DNA of 64,000 nucleotides from Halichondria panicea (Eukaryota; Porifera; Demospongiae; Suberitida; Halichondriidae). Of this stretch, positions 39,504 through 51,970 are shown in pieces. A model generated the notes under the pieces. That model did not search any database. It had not been told where the DNA came from and saw only the letters and a list, made by a program, of their open reading frames with translations. Each line of letters starts with the position of its first letter. The first letter of the stretch is position 1. A program made the position numbers and the translations under genes. The DNA lies in assembly GCF_963675165.1 (NCBI RefSeq), contig NC_087380.1:5030071-5094070 (forward strand), in the 5' to 3' direction.

Positions 39504-42500
39504 ATGATGAACAGACTAGGTAACAGACTGGGATCACTGGCTGTAGGGGCGTCACAACTGACTCTGGCTAGACCAGTCACCCGGTGGAACCCTCATGTAA
39601 GCTGCCTAAGCACACACAGCTGTCGCATGCATACATATTTCACACCTGTCTTCAGAGGTACCCCTCCTGGAGACCAAGTAGAGGCATTCACACGCACCTG
39701 AGGACAATACACACTGGACGAAGTAAGTTACCATAGGCCATAGGCGTGTATCCCTAGTCGTTTAAATGGGGTCACCTGGTACTTCTATAGATTCCCCTTG
39801 GCCCATTGTTTTGCTAACTGCAGGTCATTACCCTTTGTATGTATCGCAGGTGTATTGGGGGAAGTTCCCTTCCTCCTCCCTGACGTCGGTGAGGGTATAC
39901 AGACGGTGCAGATTATGGAATGGTAAAGGGTGGTTTGTGTGCTAATTCATGTATGTTGCTAATAGGATGTATTGACGAATTAAGTTGGAAATGTGCTGTG
40001 TTAGCATGAACCTCTCTTCTCCTACTTACATATTTTTACAACCCCCCCCCCCTACACAGGCTGGTGAAGGAAGGAGACACCGTTACTATGGGTGATGATG
40101 TCTGCAATGTACAAAGTGACAAGGTAAGTTGTCTTTCAGGCATGGTACGTTTGACAAATTAAAATTCAATTTGTGGCTGTAGGTTCTTAATCTGCAGAAG
40201 AATACTAGTTATACATGTAGAACTGCATATCATCCGTTCCACTAGACAGTAAAGTACATACCCTAACTTAAGGTTACAGTCAACCGTTTGCTCATTAATT
40301 ATTCATGAGCTAGATCTAGTGATCTTGAATGAGCTGGAAGTCCAACTGAAACGCAGTAGTCATTTCATGGCTCAAATAGACATTTTTACTATAAAGCTTA
40401 GGTACAGTCTACTGTAGCTTCACTATATGCAGGGCGGGTCGAAGAGATATTTTGAAAAAAGGCTACTAAAAGCTCACAAGAGGCTGTTTTCCATGGCTCT
40501 GGCCGCCATTTTAAGTGGAGTTAGTCTACATATTATTATTTTGTGAGAGTTTCTTGGCCTGGAAAGAAAAAACGCTTCGACCCGCCCTCCAGAATGGTAA
40601 GAAGTATCATATAAGAGCAAGAACACAGAGCTAGAAGTGTTTTTGGAAGTTTAAAATGACTACTAGTTTGTGTTGTTTCTAGTAACTTGATGATCGCTCA
40701 GAGCTTCCACTGGAAAATGTTTTGAAGACTGATACTTGTCATACAGGATGATACACCAATATTATATTTATCATGTATGTGCTTCAAACTTGTATAGTTT
40801 CACAAAAATCATTATAAGAAAATCATGAATATTCATGAGCAAATTAACTGTTTACCGCAACCATAATATTCATCCATCTTTACCCAAACTCCTCCTATCC
40901 TACAGTCTGCAGTGACCATCTCTGTCCCATATGACGGTGTAGTATCGAAGCTGATGTATGAGGTAGATGACACAGCTGTCAAGGACAAGCCACTCATGAT
41001 CATTGACGTGGATGGAGAGGAAGGTGAGGGAATGGTATCCGGCATAATTATTGCCTTATGGTGGTTTTACGTAATTTATGTAGGAACAACAAAACATAAC
41101 AGCTTTCCTTAATTAATGTGCGCCTGTAACTTGAGTTGTAAGGTCCCATTTCAAGACTATTCAGCTCTAATTATGCGGCTGTCCATAAGCTATTATGCCA
41201 CTGCAATGTACATAATTATGTGGGAGTGCACACTGTTAGAATCTTTGCTCTTCAGGAAGTGCTGTGACTACACCTGTTGAGGAGACCCCACCCATTAGCA
41301 CACCCCCAACAGTATCCTCCCCATTGTTAACCACCCCTGCCGTTCGTAAAATAGCAGCAGAGCAAAGTATTGACCTCAGCCAAGTCAAGGGCACTGGCAA
41401 AGATGGACGAATTTTGAAAGAAGATGTCATGAACTTCACTCAAGTTGTTTCAGGGGGTAAACTTTTGGCAACCCCTGCCGTTAGGGGGATGGCTAGGGAG
41501 GAAGGGGTGGACTTGCGTACAGTGAGGGGGACGGGGGAAGGGGGGCGTATCCTTAAAGAGGACCTCTTGGATTACATTGCTGCCAGTGAGTGACGTACAT
41601 GTCAACTAATGATTGCAAAAACTCAATGGCGTCCTACTCAATGCTGTCTAGGCTCATAAAATCTACTGACTATACCATATTTTTGCAGTGCTGCATCTGT
41701 TATTTGCTTGTAGTTTGTTATCTATAGGTGGCCCGTTGTTTATGTGACGTGGGTACCTGACCTGGCCCCCTATGCTTTTCTTTGGGGTATCCAATAAGAG
41801 AATTTCCTAAAAAAAAAAAAAAAATAAGATCAACTCTACTAAGAGTGATCTTACCCCAGTTATAACATAAAGTGCTCGAAATAGATACCAGTACACAGCG
41901 TGATCACTGGCTGTGTAGTGGAACATAGTTCGAACACTGATTCTCACAACTGGTACCAATGTTAGCAACAAACAGCAATTTTATACTAACGAGTTGACAC
42001 CTGACGTATTTGTGGTTCTTATGGAATTCATTTTTGTCACAAACATTATTCATTACAGCTCCTCCTCTTTATATTTCAAAGACCACGCTCTCACCACAGC
42101 CTCCCATCCATGCACTACCGGAAGACGAGGTGGTTCCTATTCGAGGGATAAAAGCAGTCATGGTTAGGACAATGACAGCATCTGGTGAGCAACACTCAAT
42201 ACATATAGTTATATTCTCTATTGATCATCTCTCGCTAATCGTTAGTGTGTGCTAATTTCTAGTGGGATTTAGTTAGACAAATGCTAGAAACTATATACAG
42301 CACCCATAATTATTAGCTTGCAATTTTTATAATTTTATTATGTCCCTGTGGCAATTAGTTATTGAGTAGTTGCTTACAGTGCATGTACTCTTGTGAGATT
42401 GAATATTAATGTTCTATATTCAGAGGTCATTGTCTCATTTTTTCCGTCCTCCCCTCAGGCCAGATCCCCCAGTTTGGTTACTGTGATGAGGTGGACATGG

Positions 42501-43757
42501 GTCAGTTGGTACAGCTGCGTTCCTCTCTCAAAGACAGATTACTTGAGAAAGGCGTCAAGTTCTCCTACATGCCGCTAATTTTGAAAGCTCTCTCTCTGGC
42601 CCTGTTGGAGTACCCCATGCTCAATGCACACGTGGACCAGGAGTGTACTACAATTACCTACAAGGCTGACCATAATATCGGCATCGCCATGGATACACCA
42701 GATGGACTTATTGTGCCGAATGTCAAGAGAGTGCAGGTAGGTTTGTCCAATTGATGAGTAAAATAGCATATACATAGTGTATACTTTTTTTTATTACTGA
42801 GGGCTGAAGATTCACTCTTAGTACCCAGTAGCCATATGCATACGTAGATAAAATAATACATACACATACCTTTCATCATGTACATTGTCTATTGCATGTA
42901 CATGTACGTCACGGTTGTTTCATGTGATTCTGTGGTTCGTGTGGTCACACTCACTGTGCTACATTGTGCCTCATGCAGACTAAATCAGTATTTGAGATTG
43001 CAGTTGAACTGAACCGTCTCCAAGAGTTGGGCATGTTGGGCAAGTTACCCCCTGCTGACATTGTGGGAGGGACCTTCTCTCTGTCAAACATTGGAGCGGT
43101 GGGTGTAAATGTGTACGCATATACAGTACATGTAGGTTGCTGGGTTTGAATGACATTTTTGGAGCCACAATTAAATATGCGGTTCATGTGTACATGTATG
43201 TACCATAATATTATTCCAATCGCTGGACAAATCTATTGGAAGTGCAGTTTTAGGTTCAAGCATTAAATGCTAATCATGGTGTATGTATATTGCTGCAATG
43301 TACATTGTATACACTATGCACAAATCACCAGGTTGGTGGGACTTATGCAAAACCAATGATCTTGCCTCCTGAAGTAGCCATTGGAGCATTTGGGAAGGTT
43401 CAGGTAAGACAGTGAGTTAATTCCTATATACTCTATACGCATACGATGATACTTTTTATTATAATGTTCACAACACCTACGTAATTTAATGTTACACAAT
43501 TAATTAAGACAGTGTGTTCCTACTCTATACGCATACGATGATACTTTTTTGATCTTCACAACATATAACCTTCCCCACCACCCACACAGGTCCTCCCTCG
43601 TTTTGATCAATCAGATGATCTGGTCCGTGCTCATGTAATGCAAGTGAGCTGGTCAGCTGACCACCGTGTGATCGATGGTGCTACTATCGCTAGATTCTCA
43701 AATTTGTGGAAAAGCTTACTCGAGAACCCAGCCTCAATGATCTTAGACTTGAAGTAG
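39504..43757 (+). CDS. DBT: Branched-chain 2-oxoacid dehydrogenase E2 (dihydrolipoamide branched-chain transacylase)
   Basis: Core transacylase of the mitochondrial branched-chain 2-oxoacid dehydrogenase complex. Eleven phase-consistent exons: 39504-39596, 39620-39722, 39850-39922, 40060-40123, 40906-41023, 41256-41585, 42059-42184, 42459-42736, 42979-43098, 43332-43403, 43590-43757; 514 aa, against 482 in human. An Arg-rich mitochondrial presequence ends near HTGR. The lipoyl domain carries lipoyl K111 (VQSDK at the exon 4/5 junction). Two subunit-binding domains follow (~177-212 and ~222-258), then the catalytic domain with [50 protein letters not shown] and the active-site [10 protein letters not shown]. 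Family members normally have one subunit-binding domain; here both copies lie in one exon. Two introns are 22-65 nt if the first two junctions are read correctly, so exon 1-2 joining is the least certain part. Confidence 0.92.
40268..40862. mobile_element. TTAA-flanked MITE, copy 1 (DBT intron 4)
   Basis: Begins TTAAGGTTACAGTCAACCG and ends GTTTACCGCAACC, with TCATGAATATTCATGA-like palindromes just inside. It matches, in reverse orientation, a 613-bp copy at 53071-53683 over its whole length. A smaller inverted repeat (AGGGCGGGTCGAAG ... CTTCGACCCGCCCT) is nested at about 40434-40592. Non-coding. Confidence 0.82.
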
Positions 43758-43918
43758 GCTGTCTTGATGACAATAGTGTTTTGTATCGTATATATATGTA
43801 CGTACAGGTTTTTTTTGTCGTTAATTGATAATTTTGTACATTTTCAAAGGTAGAACCAGAAACACGTTACAAATGACTCTATCTGCGGGAAAAAATTATG
43901 TGAAAATTGTTGCACTCA

Positions 43919-46900
43919 CTAGAATGGTTTAGAAGCACTAGCCATTGTTTCTTGGTCCATTGTTATGTAAATTCTCCCTAAGTTCAAATCACGGGTGTTG
44001 AGATAACCCTTCAATGAATCAGTTGCTGGTTCGAACGGTACTGAAATTCCTGTGTCGGCAGTAGTTTGTTGTTGTGTGGAGGCAACAGGTGGGTGGGATA
44101 ACAATTTTTTTGATGTTGAGATTGTTACTTGTGCTTCCTCCAATGGTTGTTCTCTATCCAACGATAATTGAGGGTCGTCCAAAGTGAACTGTTTGTTGGG
44201 TGAAGCCGGGGTAGCCTCTGCAGAGGCATATCCCTCACTAGAGCTCCTGTACGTAGTATTGCTAGAGTAGTCACTTTCTAATACGTATCCACTGCCATTT
44301 TTGATAGATTCGCTGGTTGAAGATGTTGAATAAACTCCACTAGACACTGTGCTTCTCGGGTGAGCTCCATTAGTTTCGCTAGCAAATCGGGTATGAGAAA
44401 TTGATTCATCAAACACAGAATTGTCTTGTGAGAGGGTTTCTGGCAAATCTGTTGCATAACTAGATGCTTGGGAGAGTGAGCGATGAGGTAGAGACGCATC
44501 ACTATTTGATGAAGTATTGTTCAGTCCAGACTCTTGCACATATCTATTACATTCTGGAACTTCTGATGGCAATTTGTACGTTTTTTTATTATCGACATAT
44601 CCTGAGCCAAGAGTAGTGGATGCGAACTGTTGAGACATATCCAAATGTGTACTACAATTATCTTCTCCATCAATAGGTTCCATTTGGTAGCTATGCTGAA
44701 GATTATTCTTCACATAACCTGAGTTAGAAGACACCGAGTCATATGATGTGGTTGCTATTGGATGCGTGGGCACGTCTAGTGGCTTGTCAGCGCTGGTTGC
44801 TTCATACCGAGCAGTGCTTAAATGTTGTAAAATTTCATCATCGGAGATACGATTTTCTAATACGCCGTCATTAGTGAGCGAGTGCATGCTAATAGCATCT
44901 TGACCTGATGTTGACTTGTTTTTCGAGAGATTCGCTACTGCATCTAGTGGAGATGTCTGGAGATGTTTAGCACCAAATCTTGATTCTCTTTTCTGCAAGA
45001 TAGATTCTTGTGAGTTGTCGTGACTAACAGATGGGTCTTCACATTTTTGTTCGCTTTGTATTAGTATCATACTTCCTTCTTTTTTATTTCTCGTCCTCTG
45101 TCGATGTGACTTAGACTTGCAGGGAGAGGAGGTACCATTTTGTCCACAAGAAGCTGTTTCTAGTGCTTGGTGATTGCTACTGATGTCTTCTGTCAAATCG
45201 GGATGTATATCTACTAACGTTTCCACTGATTGCAAACTACCACATGTCAAGTCTGTAGGACCACAATCTTCCTCACTGGGAGCATCACCTTGTTCGACAC
45301 TTTTCAAGTACCCCATCATTCTAGCTTTTTTGACCCATGAGCCAACATCGTCAAGCTGAGTGTGATCGGAGTGTATAGAAGGTGCACCATCAGGGCCTCC
45401 AACTGATACTAAGTCTTCATCAGTTAATTCCTCATTCTGAATGTAAAATAATCAGTATCATCGTTTCACCTTATTGTACTATGTTCGTAACTCACAGAAT
45501 TGTATAAAAGATCCCGCCTGTCAAGTTGTTTATAATCCTCTTTTTTTCTAAAGAAAATTTGCACACTATAATTACACAGAACATTTCAAATTACATGCAC
45601 AGCAGAAATTCTAGTACTAAAAATCACTTACCTGTGCTTCTTTACAAAGTAAACGCACAAAGTCACGCAGATGACGGTCAACACCAAAAGCACCAAAACT
45701 GCACTCCCAGCAGCTACTCCCACTAAAAAGAACACAAGTTGTTAAGAATTGTAGGAGACCAAGTTTACTAAAACTAAAAATTTAACATTCCAAACTATGG
45801 AGTACATTATACGTATCTGAAACTGTGGTGTTGCATTTTTACTTGCGTGATATCACATACATGTATACTACTTACCTATTGTCCATGTTCCCAAAGTTCC
45901 TTGACCTGTGAAGTTTTACATAAAGTTATAAAAGTACATGCATAATTATTTAGCTGCATGAATATGCACAATAATTATTAATACTAAGTGTCATGCTGAA
46001 ATACGTTATGAAACCACACCACTGTGGCAAATCCAATACTTATTTGCTATACACTCACTTTGATCAGTTGTTCGAAAGTGTCCGGTTGCTGCTGGACCAC
46101 AGCCAGCGACAGTACAGGTGCTCACAGACACATCATACCATATACCACCAGTCGGTACATAGTCCTCCAGAGTATACCTATGCTCAGTCACGTTCGACTG
46201 CACATTCTGTCCACTAGATGCAGAAATGCTCACTTTGTAATGAGTGATCTCGCCATTGAAACTGTTTTTTCCAGGTGCTATCCACGAGACGAGTAGCTTC
46301 GAAACTCCGCTTTCTTCAATTGGGTATATAGTCAAGTTCCGCGGAGGTGAGGTAGGCACTCCTACCCTAGTAGTTTGTTGGACAGATTTTAGACTTACAT
46401 TTTCAACGTTTAGAATACTTAAGTGTCCCTCAAAGAAATACTGTGTGCCTCCATTTAGACCAGTGAAGGTGTGAGGCATGTGAGAGTCAGAGTAGCATGG
46501 TTGTGAGTTGGTGGGTGGTGGTGAAATACACACATTGACGGTGTAGGGGTTGTTGTTAAGTAGACACTGTAACGTGTTGTTGACTTGAAGGGACACAGAT
46601 ATCTCATTAGGTGTTACGTTTGTTACTGACAGGGTAGAAAAGTTAGGCAGATCATCTGTGCATGGACAAATAAGTATGTGAATGCAATATTTAATTTTAC
46701 ACGTTTTCTACACAAAAAAGCTCCTAAATCATAATTGATGTTAACTTCACTGCATAAGGAAGGAATTTAGGATAAGGAATGTTATGAACAGGCACCTACA
46801 ATCACATAATTCTATATACACAATTGTTTGAGGCTCAATAAAAAAGTACATAACACGTGAATACCTGCAGTGACTCCAGGCAACACCATTGGACTGCTTT

Positions 46901-49900
46901 CATCGCTCATTCCTTGATCATTACCAAACATCACACTCACGTTCAGGGTCTGCCAACAGAACACCCCACCTAAATCAACATCACAGTGGTAACGACCAGC
47001 AGTCCCAGCGCTGGGTCCTGTGATAAGGTTACACCCAGCCAGTAGCTGCGAAGCTGTCTTGTGGCCAGAGTAGCCTACAATGTAGTATGTTTCCCCACAT
47101 GAAACTTTTCTGGGGGGAAGCTGCACAGAGAACAAAACACATAATATTTTGTTGCATTTTTTCTCACACTACATACCATTGTTACACGTATATAGCCATG
47201 CATCACCAATAAATTATTGTATATAGGCTGACTATTTATTACTTACTGTGAAGTCGATAACAAACTGGCCATTGGAGTTGTCACGTTCAACCGAGTTCAA
47301 CGTAGGGGCCTGAGTGGGACCTACACATTGTACAACACAGTAGAGAGATTGAAAGTCACTTGCTAAAATCAATAAGCTACGTGCAATAATTATTGATAAA
47401 AATTATAAACTCACTAATAGCTGATGTTGTGAATCGTCCTATTGTGTTAGAAGACTTCGTTAAGTCAAGAATAATAAAACTCACAGTCCAGTTGCAGGTA
47501 GTGCAACCAGGCAGAGTATTGCTGACTTTGTACGAGTGTACAATACTTGAAACCTATGTAGAATAAGAACATGTAGCTATTAACACACTAGCCTGCTTAA
47601 CAACAATGTGGAAAAGCAGATTTAATCAAGAGTAACGAATCTGCGCAGACACACCATGCAAATTGAGGGCTTATCATACACTTCCTTGAACATAATCCCT
47701 TACCCAACTACTCTGTGTCTCTGAGCCCTCACACTGCAGTGTGACATTGGTACGGTAGAGGCGTGATGGGTACTTGTCGTTTGAGGGACCTGTCCAAGTC
47801 AATGTTAGACTCCACCCACCTTCAGCACGACTGGGGACTTGCACCAGGTTGGCGGGGCGAGGAGGAACGACTGTATACAAGGTAGACAACATGGTGATGT
47901 AGCTTACATTGTGCTGAGCCAAAAGCACGATCAACTGACTGACTAATTAATGAGAGCTCAACTAAGCCACGTACTACCATTTGTATGGTGTATTTATAGT
48001 TAAGGCCTATCAGAAATATAAGTCTACATACATGTACATAGCACTCAACAGACAGACTCACGCAGATCAATTGCGGTGCCACACTCAGAGCCAGCATAGT
48101 AGGGTTGGTAGTCACTCTCTCCACCAGTTGAGCTCACAATGGCAGCTCTAACATACAAATTCTGTTTCACAGGATTAACAAACGCATCAGCACGAAAGTT
48201 CACCACCTCAACCCCAAGACTTCCTGAGACAGCGCTATAATTACAGGAGCAGTACCGGTAGAAACCATCGCCGGGTCTATAAATGTAGGCCTCAAGGGTG
48301 TATGCTAGCCCCTCGAATGCTATTTGGCTGTGAGGGGGGTTGATCGTTATACTGTACAGGTACGCTGTTGTGGGTCGACTGACATTGAGGTAGGCATCTC
48401 GAACGATAGACACTGAAGATGGTGGGTTGGGTTTGTCTGGAAGGAGCAAACAATGTAAACAGCATAATTATGATTTTGTTATAATTATACATTCTTCGTT
48501 GCAAATGTTTAAGGTGTGGAGAAGAGACAAAAATTGAATGCATAATGTTTTTGTCTGCTCAGGCATAAACGGTATCCCCCCCCACACACTACACATACAT
48601 ACCTTCATATACGAATAGCACAGCTGCAGCACTCCCTCCTCTGTTAGTAGCCAGGCACTGATAACTCCCAAACACCCCACTCCCTGTCACACTCAGCAAA
48701 GGGCCAGTCTGCTGAAAAACCACACCCACTGTGTAGGCACTGCCAGTTATTGGGTTCCCTCTAAAGAACCAGGCAAAAGTCATTTCCGTGCGTTGGCTGA
48801 GATGGTCAGATGTGCAAGCGAGGGAGAGAGTGTGGTTAGCGGAGGGTGAAAGAATGAGCGAGAGGCTGTGGGGCGTGTGACCGGAAACCTGAATAGTAGC
48901 CGAAGTGGGCGGGGCTGAGGTGGAACAAGCAATAACTCTGTAATAAAATTTTACAGTTACATGCACCAGCATATCACATAAAAGCATGTACCTATATATA
49001 TATTTACTCGACGCATGCCCTTCCAATAGTAATGTGTAATGTACAGGCATTTCTAATTTATTGTTTATTGTACACTGTACACATCAATTAACACAGGAAA
49101 TTAGGGAAAGTACAAAATGAAGTATTATTGGTCTGCTTACACAGCACAATCAACTGTGCAGTCATTGTGGAGCTGGCACTGTACACGCAGCTGTACTCCC
49201 CCTTCGCTTCCACGGTGATGTTGCTAAGCACAAGCACCTCATTGTTGTGACCATACACTGTCCAATTGAACTCTGAACCCAAGAGCAGTCCGTCTTTGTA
49301 CCAAGTATTTGAGGCTTTGTTGTTAGTGATACAGTACAGTGAAACCGAAGATCCTAGGACTGCAGTTTGGTTGTTAGGAGCAATAGGATGAGCTTCCCCT
49401 ATAGAGAAAGGTTCATGTGCACACTACAATTAAGAGCAGGCAATAGCATGATGTCATCTATTGGATTAAGGTGCTTATGTGCAGCATCATAATTAGGGAA
49501 TTCTCAGGCTCTTCTCCAACAGGTAACCTGAACCAACTAAAATCGATAATTATAATTATACTGCAAGCTCATATCCTAAAATAATACCCAAACAAGTCCC
49601 CACATTCCACAATGCACACAATGAGAGTCTATTCACGGGCTTTCCAACACAATGCCCTTAGGGACATTCCTAGTACTACAATTCATTACAGCAGATGTGT
49701 GAGCTTCAAAGTCATCTACACCATTGTACATGCAGCTCCATGAATATAACTGTCTTTACTGTGTCTGGTAAACTCTACACCTACATAATTATAACTAATT
49801 AAGATTTGGACGATACCACTATGAGGGAAAAACTTGAGCTTTTATTACATTATCATATAAAACATCAGCCAAAAATATTAGCCTAGCTGTTATGAAAACA

Positions 49901-51739
49901 TGCCAACATAGTTTACAAACTGACTCACCATCAGACATTCTCAGGTTGAACTCTCGAGTCATTTGTGAACAGCTACTGGAGATGACAATACAGCGAAACG
50001 TGACCACCCCTTCAGCAGGTGGATCAAAATCTCTGACCAGCAATCCCCCATTAGGGAGCTTTATGTAGTTAGCATCCAGTGTGGCATTGTTGTTCCTTAG
50101 CCAGATAGTAAACGGGCTTGATAAGGTGGTGTTGGGAGTGCACTCAAGTATTGTGGTTGCTCCTTTAGCAATGGGTAGGTCGATGGTGTTTTCATTGGAG
50201 TAGGTAGACGGTAATAGCGTGTCAATCCACCCATTATCAGAGCAGTCTGTAATAATTCATACATGTAATGGCGTAACACCTACCATCTTTGAAAATACCA
50301 CCATTAAAAATTATATTATGCAGAACTGCATTACAATAAACAATAGGCAGTCCATAACAGGTTCCATTTATAAAATCAATACAGAAAAGGTCACCAGTTA
50401 TCAAGTGTATGATCAAATTAAGAAATTGAAGTTGGTCCTTTCATTAACCTAACCCTACCGTAACCCTAACCTTATTATGACATAAGCAAGATTAAATTCA
50501 GAGAAATGCTAACAGGGGACAGGGGATCAACAAGGTGTAGACTGTAGACTACTGGTGACCACAGTAGGTCAAAGAGAAAGTTAGAGCAACCACATTACCA
50601 CATTCGACTGTGGGCACTATCATAGTACTCAACAATATCCCCTCAGTAATATTCCACTGATAAACACCACATGAACAGCAACAAAAAAACAAGCACATTA
50701 TAAACTATATTTGGAGGTTTTTAACGATTACCCTTTCTGCTGTACTGCCCGACCGACATATAGCTAGATAAAATTACTACGTCGCAAGTAGCTTCAAACA
50801 TATTAATTTTTCCCCCTTCATTTTACTTGAATCCAGTATGTGACTCACCTTCTATTTGTAGATATCCATAGCGACTTGTCATGCTGTATTTGAGCTGCTC
50901 ACTGTTCACAATACACCTGTAGGCACCCTCTGCAGACTTGGTGCTTTGAACTCTCAGTGTACTTGAACCCCCCTCATTGAAAATAAGATTGTTTTCAATC
51001 TCTCTCCCGTTATGTTCCCATGTGAAGTGAGGTTGGTAGCCAGAGACGTAAGTGACTGCACATTCAAAGGTGATGTAACGATCAGTCCTCCCGGTCTCTG
51101 CAAGCTGATTGGACGGCTCAGCAATGAATTGTGGAGGTAAAGACGAAAAGGTTACAGATGGCCGTTGACACACATATGAATTAGAGCTGACGTGTCCACT
51201 TATCTTCCTGCAGTTACTTTCTAGAAAGGGTATGTGAAGTGAAAGGGAATAAAGTGCTGGGAAAAGACCAGCTGAGAGCTACAGCATTGGGAGGCTTCTG
51301 TGTGCACTATCAATGCAAAATCTGAGCACATGGAGGATTCTATCTACTATGATCATTCTCAATTTTATGCTCAAACTGTTTGGGGATATACACAAAAGTG
51401 ATAACTGAGGCTTAGGGGATCTAGTTGAACCATGTGTTAGTTTAAGTCCACAGCTAGCTCAGAAAAACAACAAACACAGCTAGTGTGCTGAGTCTGAATA
51501 GCATTGGCTAGCTATAAACTTTCTACAGTAGACTCTAGAGCACATGGTGTAATAATTATGCAAATGTGTATAGATACACAAGTAACCATTAACTTTAGCA
51601 TGCAGGCAGCACACAGAGTTGCACACAGCTAGCTATAGTGGACAGTACGTTGGTAGAGCTTACCTAGTTGACAGTACTGGGCTGCAGAAACAGCAACAAG
51701 GCAGGCGCTGAGCAATAAGCTGCTTACTACTGGTCCCAT
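43919..51739 (-). CDS. Ig/FN3 single-pass transmembrane receptor with tyrosine-rich tail
   Basis: Fifteen phase-consistent exons: 51664-51739, 50849-51220, 49929-50246, 49141-49398, 48603-48935, 48062-48436, 47704-47870, 47415-47553, 47247-47320, 46865-47120, 46059-46655, 45876-45905, 45632-45722, 45496-45547, 43919-45436; 1,551 aa. A signal peptide starts MGPVVSSLLLSACLV. Four Ig-like modules follow, each with the paired Cys and a Y/F-x-C strand (GAYRCIV, VTFRCIV, GEYSCVY, GSYQCLA), then fibronectin-type-III-like modules. The TM helix is VAAGSAVLVLLVLTVICVTL. The ~520-residue cytoplasmic tail has no kinase or phosphatase domain but many Tyr in short motifs, repeatedly SGYV, plus a Grb2-like GYLNT. 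I infer an adhesion or signalling receptor acting through SH2 proteins. No specific orthologue recognised. Confidence 0.82.
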
Positions 51740-51970
51740 AATTATCCACAAAGCAAAACAGTAGATCTGTCCAACCACACTAGTACATATAGATTGACGA
51801 ATAGCTAGATTGTGATCTCTGAAACCTTTTTACGGTGCCTCCAAGCTAGGGATTATCCCATGGAGAGCAAAAGGGGGTGGGGCTCATTGAGTTTTGATAA
51901 AATTATGCATAATAATAATCACATATTTATACAGAAATACACAACCCAGAATGGAGGTGATTTTTCATGT

